Shown: one piece after another, positions 59,365-64,000 of the stretch
Numbering within the stretch: position 1 is the stretch's first letter
Layout of the letters: every line of letters begins with the position of its first letter
Source: Pseudobutyrivibrio xylanivorans
Lineage (GTDB): Bacteria; Bacillota; Clostridia; Lachnospirales; Lachnospiraceae
Assembly (NCBI RefSeq): GCF_010906925.1
Contig: NZ_VTVE01000001.1
Location: forward strand, 1,054,001 to 1,118,000
Direction of reading: 5' to 3'
Length of the DNA: 64,000 bases
Notes under the pieces: model-generated
The model's input: only the letters and a program-made list of their open reading frames with translations
Told to the model about the DNA's origin: nothing
Databases searched by the model: none
Program-made: the position numbers and the translations under genes

Positions 59365-60240
59365 TTACTTAACGTGAGTATGAGTAAATAAATGGTCGCT
59401 GCAATACTCATAGTTACCATTGCACTTACTGCAGAATCTAAACTCTAATTCTGGATTAGTAATCTCTGTGCGTCCACAAACAGCACATTTATGCTTTGCA
59501 ATAGGGGTGCCATCCCGATAAGCAGTTCTAGGTGGTGTGACCTGACGCTTAAACTCAGCACGTCTGTGGATTTCCTTAGGATTGTATCTATTATATTTTC
59601 TAGTCATAAGCCAGAAAATAAAGAAATTCAAAAGTGAAGCAATGATAGGTACAGCGGCGCACCACTCTCCTGCACTAACATATTGGAATACATTAAATCC
59701 AACAATAGCAAGGTAGAAAATTGACATCCACTTCATCTTTATCGGAATAATAAAATATAAAAGCACCTGCATATCAGGAAAACATGCAGAAAAGGCCAAA
59801 AATATAGACAAATTAATATAATACGTACTGAAATATTGGCCGATTGAAAGTGGAATTACCCCTCCAAGCAAAGGTGGGAAAAAGAAATAAACAACAAATG
59901 CGCCTATTACTGTAAATATGATTCCACCCAATATATAAACGTTAAACTTGAAAGCACCCCATGTACGCTCTAGCACAGAACCTAGCTGGTAATAAAGCAT
60001 AAACATGATGATAGTCCAAAGACTAAGACTACTAGGTGGTACAAGGACCCATGAAATTAATCTCCAAACCTGGCCCTGAAGAATAAGTTGTGGCTCCAAT
60101 GTCATAAAACTAAGGTATGGCACTCCAGTAAATCTCTGTCCAAACAACAGTACATAACCAATTGCATATCCACATAAAAGGTAAATAATCAAATTGTTAA
60201 TGGCATATTTACCTAGTTTTTTCTCTAATTTATCAAGCAA
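59365..60240 (-). CDS. Rhomboid-fold membrane protein with C-terminal zinc-ribbon-like tail
   Basis: The 291-residue protein has six or so membrane segments. GQVWRLISWVLVPP near 56-69 and FMLYYQLGSVLERTWGAFKFN near 79-99 match the rhomboid L1 loop region. The expected catalytic GxSG serine is not visible: the corresponding stretch reads SIGQYFSTYY. A soluble C-terminal tail (about 230-291) carries CAVCGR and CSKCNGNYEYC clusters that could bind zinc. It is probably an inactive rhomboid relative; its role is unknown. It has a good promoter at 60298-60327. Confidence 0.68.
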   Translation of the reverse strand: MLDKLEKKLGKYAINNLIIYLLCGYAIGYVLLFGQRFTGVPYLSFMTLEPQLILQGQVWRLISWVLVPPSSLSLWTIIMFMLYYQLGSVLERTWGAFKFNVYILGGIIFTVIGAFVVYFFFPPLLGGVIPLSIGQYFSTYYINLSIFLAFSACFPDMQVLLYFIIPIKMKWMSIFYLAIVGFNVFQYVSAGEWCAAVPIIASLLNFFIFWLMTRKYNRYNPKEIHRRAEFKRQVTPPRTAYRDGTPIAKHKCAVCGRTEITNPELEFRFCSKCNGNYEYCSDHLFTHTHVK

Positions 60241-60297
60241 AATAACTATCCTCCGTTATTGTTCGCACACTTCTAGACATAATAATAGACTTTAAAG

Positions 60298-60327
60298 ATT
60301 ATAACCCTTTAAAGCCTATGTTATCAA
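60298..60327 (-). promoter_or_regulatory. Predicted promoter of the rhomboid-like gene
   Basis: On the minus strand TTGATA (60322-60327), an 18-base spacer and TATAAT (60298-60303) lie about 58 bases before the start. The -10 box is inside the loop of an inverted repeat (GGCTTTAAAG/CTTTAAAGTC) that could also end the upstream operon. Confidence 0.6.
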
Positions 60328-60335
60328 TAGGAATT

Positions 60336-61370
60336 TTATTCCTCTATGTACTCCTTTACATTGCTCCTATCTATCTTAATGTATGGAACATAGTAATATT
60401 TACCGTCCACTAGATTAATATCATCAGGGACCTTTCCATTTGCAGCAATTCCATATGCCATCTCAGCAATAACCCGGCCCTTAGCCTCAGCATTATTAAG
60501 AGCTGTCCCCTCAATGACTCCATCAGAAATATATTTCAATACTTCCTGGTCACCATTGACACCTACAATTAATGGCATGTTTTGAACTCTAAATATCTTC
60601 ATAGCATCTACAGCTCCAAGAGCCATATTATCATCATTGGCAATTACAAGCTCAATTTGTCTCGGGTATCCCTGAAGAAGTGATGTAACCTTGGTTTGAG
60701 CCTGTTTTCTGTCCCAATTGGCTATTTCATCTCCCAATCGTTCCAGCTCGATTCCGCCATCTAAAATAGTCTCCACTGATACACGGCTGCGAATAATTGC
60801 ATCCTGATGTCCCACTTCTCCTTCTAGCAAAATATATTGGATAACACCATCACCGCTAATATCAATTTCATCAAACCTCTTTTCAAGAGCAGAAAGAACA
60901 AGCTCCCCCTGAATCTTTCCGCTCTCTTCAGGCTCTGCACCTACGTAATAGAGTTTATCAAATCGCTTCAAATCATCCTCTACCAACTCTCGATTAAAGA
61001 AAACAATAGGTGTATCTGTAGATTTAGCAGTCTCAATTATCACAGATGGGTCAGTTCTATCTACAAGATTTACACATATTATGTCATAACCCTTTTCAAT
61101 AAAATCCTCCACCTGGTCATTTTGAACCAGTTGATTTTGGCTGGAATATACAGTTGTTGTAACGATTTCAACATTCTGTCTATCCGCAATCTGGGTTAAG
61201 TTGTTTTCTATATTGTGTCTTATCTCTTCTGTAAATGGGTCAAACTCATTGTACATTGTAATTCCAACTTTTATAGTTCTAACTTCCTCCACATCATTAT
61301 TTGGAAGATTGCATCCCCATATAAGTCCAACCACCAAAACAAAAACAATTAATAACGATACCTTTTTCAT
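60336..61370 (-). CDS. Sugar-binding-type lipoprotein (periplasmic-binding-protein family 4)
   Basis: The 344-residue protein has a lipoprotein signal (lipobox LIWGC, Cys20) and the fold of galactose/ribose-type binding proteins: VGITMYNEFDPFTEEIRHNI near 37-56, GYDIICVNLVDRTDPSVII near 94-112, VFFNREL near 123 and IELVIANDDNMALGAVDAMK near 242-261. The closest functional type I recall is the methyl-galactoside/glucose binding protein. It is the third gene of kinase-binding protein-binding protein and no permease follows, so sensing rather than uptake is likely. Confidence 0.87.
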   Translation of the reverse strand: MKKVSLLIVFVLVVGLIWGCNLPNNDVEEVRTIKVGITMYNEFDPFTEEIRHNIENNLTQIADRQNVEIVTTTVYSSQNQLVQNDQVEDFIEKGYDIICVNLVDRTDPSVIIETAKSTDTPIVFFNRELVEDDLKRFDKLYYVGAEPEESGKIQGELVLSALEKRFDEIDISGDGVIQYILLEGEVGHQDAIIRSRVSVETILDGGIELERLGDEIANWDRKQAQTKVTSLLQGYPRQIELVIANDDNMALGAVDAMKIFRVQNMPLIVGVNGDQEVLKYISDGVIEGTALNNAEAKGRVIAEMAYGIAANGKVPDDINLVDGKYYYVPYIKIDRSNVKEYIEE

Positions 61371-61379
61371 ACCTTTATC

Positions 61380-62327
61380 CTATTTAACAAATGGAAACAG
61401 CACCTTTTCAAGTTCATCACTGTACATATTCTCTCTATCAGCTATGTAGTAAAGAGGCGCGTTAGAGGCCATATTTCCATACTCTTTTTTGTCTGTAATT
61501 TGCAAAACTGCCAGGAATCCCATCGAATAATCATCCTTGAAAGCAAGGGCATTAATTCCTTGAGAATCCAGGTAATATACTGCCTCCTGACTGTTATCAA
61601 CCGAGAATACCTTTATATCTCTATTGATTCTCAATTTACCAGAAGCCGCTCCCTCCATGGTGTAATAATCAAGGGTAATTATCCCATCATAATTTCCTAG
61701 GATTTCTATGTTATATAAAGACTTTTTAATTACAGAAGGGTCAGAGGACATAAGCCTGTACTCCGCCTTAATTCCCTTGCTATCAAGATTCTCTATAAGG
61801 GACTCTTTAAGAGTATCCACATTGACATCTTCATGGGATGAAACAATGAGAATATTCTTGCAGTTATAATTAAAGGAAATATACCTGGAAAAATCAGTAG
61901 CTATAGCCTCATCATCTGCAACCACTCCATTTATAGTAGCGTTAAGAGCACCATTTCTCGCCAAAAACACTTTGTTAAAAAGCTGTCTTTCATTTATAAA
62001 AGAAATCATTGCAGGATAGTCGCTAGTGGCAACCACCGCATAGTCAGCCCCATCGTTAAAGGCTCTTAAAACAGCTTCCTGTTCACCTTCGCTTCCTAAA
62101 TCCACAGGCACATTTACAAAATCTACTGATACGTCCTTATCAAGAGCAGCAGTCTCAGCTCCCGCCTTCATGCTCTCCCATTCATCTAAATTATCACCTG
62201 TAACAATAAAGGATATCTTTACCTCATCCTTTTGTGTATTGCTGTAAGTTAGATATATAAAAGTCTCTATCAACAGCAGGCAAAAGAAGGCTATTATGAA
62301 GCCGATAATAATTTTCCTATTTTTCAC
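61380..62327 (-). CDS. Membrane-anchored periplasmic-binding-protein-like protein
   Basis: The start is a GTG at 62327 with AGGGAGG eight bases upstream; a GTG three codons earlier overlaps that site. The ~315-residue product has an N-terminal membrane segment (about 6-27) without a lipobox, so it stays anchored, and a PBP-like domain: ISFIVTGDNLDEWESMKAGA near 38-57, NDGADYAVVATSDYPAMISF near 92-111, and GNYDGIITLDYYTMEGAA near 215-232. It overlaps the kinase gene by 11 bases and precedes a second binding protein, pointing to one co-sensing complex. Confidence 0.82.
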   Translation of the reverse strand: MKNRKIIIGFIIAFFCLLLIETFIYLTYSNTQKDEVKISFIVTGDNLDEWESMKAGAETAALDKDVSVDFVNVPVDLGSEGEQEAVLRAFNDGADYAVVATSDYPAMISFINERQLFNKVFLARNGALNATINGVVADDEAIATDFSRYISFNYNCKNILIVSSHEDVNVDTLKESLIENLDSKGIKAEYRLMSSDPSVIKKSLYNIEILGNYDGIITLDYYTMEGAASGKLRINRDIKVFSVDNSQEAVYYLDSQGINALAFKDDYSMGFLAVLQITDKKEYGNMASNAPLYYIADRENMYSDELEKVLFPFVK

Positions 62328-64000
62328 GACCTTCACCTCCCTGATATTCTTCCATAGTCATCTTAGGAAGATGAATTGTGGCTGTTGTTCCCACATCCAG
62401 CTCGCTTTCAAGAGTCAGTCCATACTCCTCCTTAAAGTAGAGGTTGATTCTCTGGTTGATATTCCAAAGACCAATTCCTGAGCCCTTGCCTTTTGACTGA
62501 GATTTATCCTTGAGAAGATTCTCCAAGGTTTCAGGTGGAATTCCCATTCCATTATCCCTAACCTCGATAAATATATCGCCGTCCTTCTCATATCCCACTA
62601 TATCAATCACGCCCTCGTCATCATAATCGCCAACTGCGTGATATATGGCATTTTCAATTAACGGCTGAATAATAAGCTTTATTGTAATGCAATCCTCAAT
62701 AGCTGGATCAATATCAATATTTGCCTCGAACTTGTTCTTATAGCGCACCTTTTGGATGGCAAGATAGTTTTTAGCATGAGTTATCTCGTCTTTTATTGTG
62801 ATTATGTTATTACCCTTGCTAAGACTGATTCTAAACAGGGAGGCAAGGCTTGTAATCATGGAAATCGCCTCTGGATATTTTTCCGTCTCAATCATCCAGA
62901 CAATTGAGTCCAGTGTATTGTAAAGGAAATGAGGATTAATCTGAGCCTGAAGCGCATTTAATTCGGATTTACGTTTTTCTTTTTGTTCCTTTACTCGCTC
63001 ATCCATGATATTTCTCATTTGGACAACAAGAGATTTAATGGTCCTGCCCAGATGCCTAATCTCGTGGGAACCACCTATATATACCTGCTCAGCATCAAGC
63101 GCACCCTCTTCAATATCCTTGAGAGATGCCTCTAAACGCTTAATTGGATCAGTAACAATTTTAGAGATAATAACATTGCCAAATACTATTAAGAAAATGG
63201 TAAATGTAATTATAACCAACATAAAAACTCTAAGCTGATTATAGTCTCCTGTAAGCTCAGAAACAGGCACAACTGACACAATTTTCCATCCAGTATAGCC
63301 TATCGTCTTTACGATAACCGCTCTCTTATCTCCCTCAAATGTCTCTATATAATCCCCGTCATCGTAAGTGACATCAACCAAATTATTCTCTTTAACAAGG
63401 CCTGCATAAATAGCCTTTTGCTTAGGGTGATAGATTATCTCTCCATCTGAATCCACCAGATAAACGTATCCAGCGCCTCTTTCATTTACCCTTGAAAACA
63501 TCTGCTCTATGGCAGAATAGTTCATATCTACAAGGAGAATACCTCTTCTTGTGTATCCCATAAAATTAAGATCCACACTACGGCTCAAGGAAACTACCCA
63601 GAAATATCTGTAGTTACTGCTCTCGAACATATTCTGTACATGTGGGGTTGAGAAATGAAAGTTCTCGATTTTCTCTTCAGTGTTTGTGAACCAATCCTGC
63701 TCAGTAAAATCAACGCCAGCTTTTCTAGTTGCAATTGGAGCAGCAGAAATAAGGGCACCATCCTGGGAAATGCAGGCGATACTTATGAGGCTGTCCTTAT
63801 TGGCCTCATATAAAATATCCATTTCCTTGGTCATGGTGTCACTAGTAAGATCCATATTTTTGATGACACTGTAATACATACTATTAGAAATTCCCATCAT
63901 ATTTCTAAGATAGGAATTAAGATTCCAACTCATCTGGTCAACGACCTGCTTGTTATTATCAATTGCCGCCTGCTTGGCAGTGTTAATATAGTTGGTGTAA
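62317..64000 (-). CDS. YesM/LytS-type sensor histidine kinase (5' end beyond window)
   Basis: The frame stays open to base 64000, so the start codon and the first membrane segment lie right of the window (561 codons visible). The visible part is an extracellular Cache-type sensor with RGAGYVYLVDSDGEIIYHP, a membrane segment near visible residues 253-277, a HAMP-like region, the His_kinase domain with QAQINPHFLYNTLDSIVW (phospho-acceptor His) and a HATPase domain with DNGMGIPPE and KGSGIGLWNINQRI. Such kinases pair with AraC-type response regulators, which would be outside the window. It overlaps the first binding-protein gene. Confidence 0.93.
   Translation of the reverse strand, partial: YTNYINTAKQAAIDNNKQVVDQMSWNLNSYLRNMMGISNSMYYSVIKNMDLTSDTMTKEMDILYEANKDSLISIACISQDGALISAAPIATRKAGVDFTEQDWFTNTEEKIENFHFSTPHVQNMFESSNYRYFWVVSLSRSVDLNFMGYTRRGILLVDMNYSAIEQMFSRVNERGAGYVYLVDSDGEIIYHPKQKAIYAGLVKENNLVDVTYDDGDYIETFEGDKRAVIVKTIGYTGWKIVSVVPVSELTGDYNQLRVFMLVIITFTIFLIVFGNVIISKIVTDPIKRLEASLKDIEEGALDAEQVYIGGSHEIRHLGRTIKSLVVQMRNIMDERVKEQKEKRKSELNALQAQINPHFLYNTLDSIVWMIETEKYPEAISMITSLASLFRISLSKGNNIITIKDEITHAKNYLAIQKVRYKNKFEANIDIDPAIEDCITIKLIIQPLIENAIYHAVGDYDDEGVIDIVGYEKDGDIFIEVRDNGMGIPPETLENLLKDKSQSKGKGSGIGLWNINQRINLYFKEEYGLTLESELDVGTTATIHLPKMTMEEYQGGEGREK

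Noticed and set aside
1-64000. CRISPR arrays, insertion sequences, prophage, tRNA or rRNA genes
   Set aside because: I found no regular repeat-spacer arrays, transposase or phage motifs, and the only TTCGA-type T arm belongs to tmRNA.

Overview
The window is a gene-dense, AT-rich chromosomal segment from a low-GC Gram-positive anaerobe. I would place it in the Clostridia, most likely Lachnospiraceae (Butyrivibrio/Pseudobutyrivibrio/Roseburia-like), by inference from gene content and synteny. The supporting features are Firmicutes-type gene orders (plsX-acpP / rnc-smc, yceD-rpmF, secG-rnr-smpB...ssrA, ireB-ruvX-DUF1292, prmA-rsmE-desulfurase-thiI), strong AGGAGG-type ribosome binding sites, lipoprotein signal peptides, chemotaxis proteins including CheV, and a split PurH replaced by PurO plus a stand-alone AICAR transformylase. 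Almost all genes are on the minus strand. I see no tRNA or rRNA genes, CRISPR array, transposase, integrase or phage genes; this is core-type chromosome with a few lineage-specific modules. The only gap over 300 bases between protein genes is 36340-36926, which holds the tmRNA gene and a partial duplication of its 5' end.

Layout. 1-5500: smc (cut by the window edge), rnc, acpP, plsX, rpmF, yceD and ackA (housekeeping, lipid and acetate metabolism). 5633-6805: plus-strand tmcAL, a tRNA-Met acetate ligase divergent from ackA. 6844-10000: a lipoprotein solute-binding protein and a chemoreceptor in one operon. 10150-12300: stand-alone AICAR transformylase and PurO, with a structured repeat between them. 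12350-18400: a FliD-C-terminal-like protein, hisF, hisH, a large charge-polarised membrane protein, cheV and a lipoprotein. 18479-22608: a membrane protein, an OmpR-type two-component pair and an MFS transporter. 22733-23818: a plus-strand EEP-family phosphodiesterase. 23819-30673: a four-gene operon of poorly characterised proteins built around an Hsp70/actin-fold ATPase, a 1177-residue solenoid protein, a TPR-like protein and a membrane coiled-coil protein. I regard this as the most interesting candidate system, and it has a promoter with a perfect palindrome between -35 and -10.

30862-40550: CobD-like aminotransferase, GH25 lysozyme, GNAT, HAD phosphatase, D-Ala-D-Ala carboxypeptidase, CobI, then the trans-translation block ssrA-maf-smpB-rnr-secG. 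40636-46000: SprA-related putative metalloprotease, a PF06541-type membrane protein, yajC, tgt, aroC and a lactonase. 46042-50689: trhP, trmR, rnj, DUF1292, ruvX and ireB, an operon mixing tRNA wobble modification with RNA decay. 50799-59291: mtaB, a HPr-like protein lacking the catalytic histidine, thiI with its cysteine desulfurase, rsmE, prmA, DUF2225 and glnS; tRNA and ribosome modification dominate. 59365-64000: a rhomboid-fold protein with a zinc tail, then two sugar-binding-type proteins and a YesM-like histidine kinase (cut by the right edge), which look like a ligand-sensing module.

Non-coding highlights: three copies (plus one degraded half) of a hairpin with compensatory base changes and a conserved asymmetric internal loop, always placed sense-strand just after a gene; the tmRNA 5' duplication; a possible three-way-junction leader before prmA; and many clear rho-independent terminators. 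Domain names come from recall of families; no database search was run.
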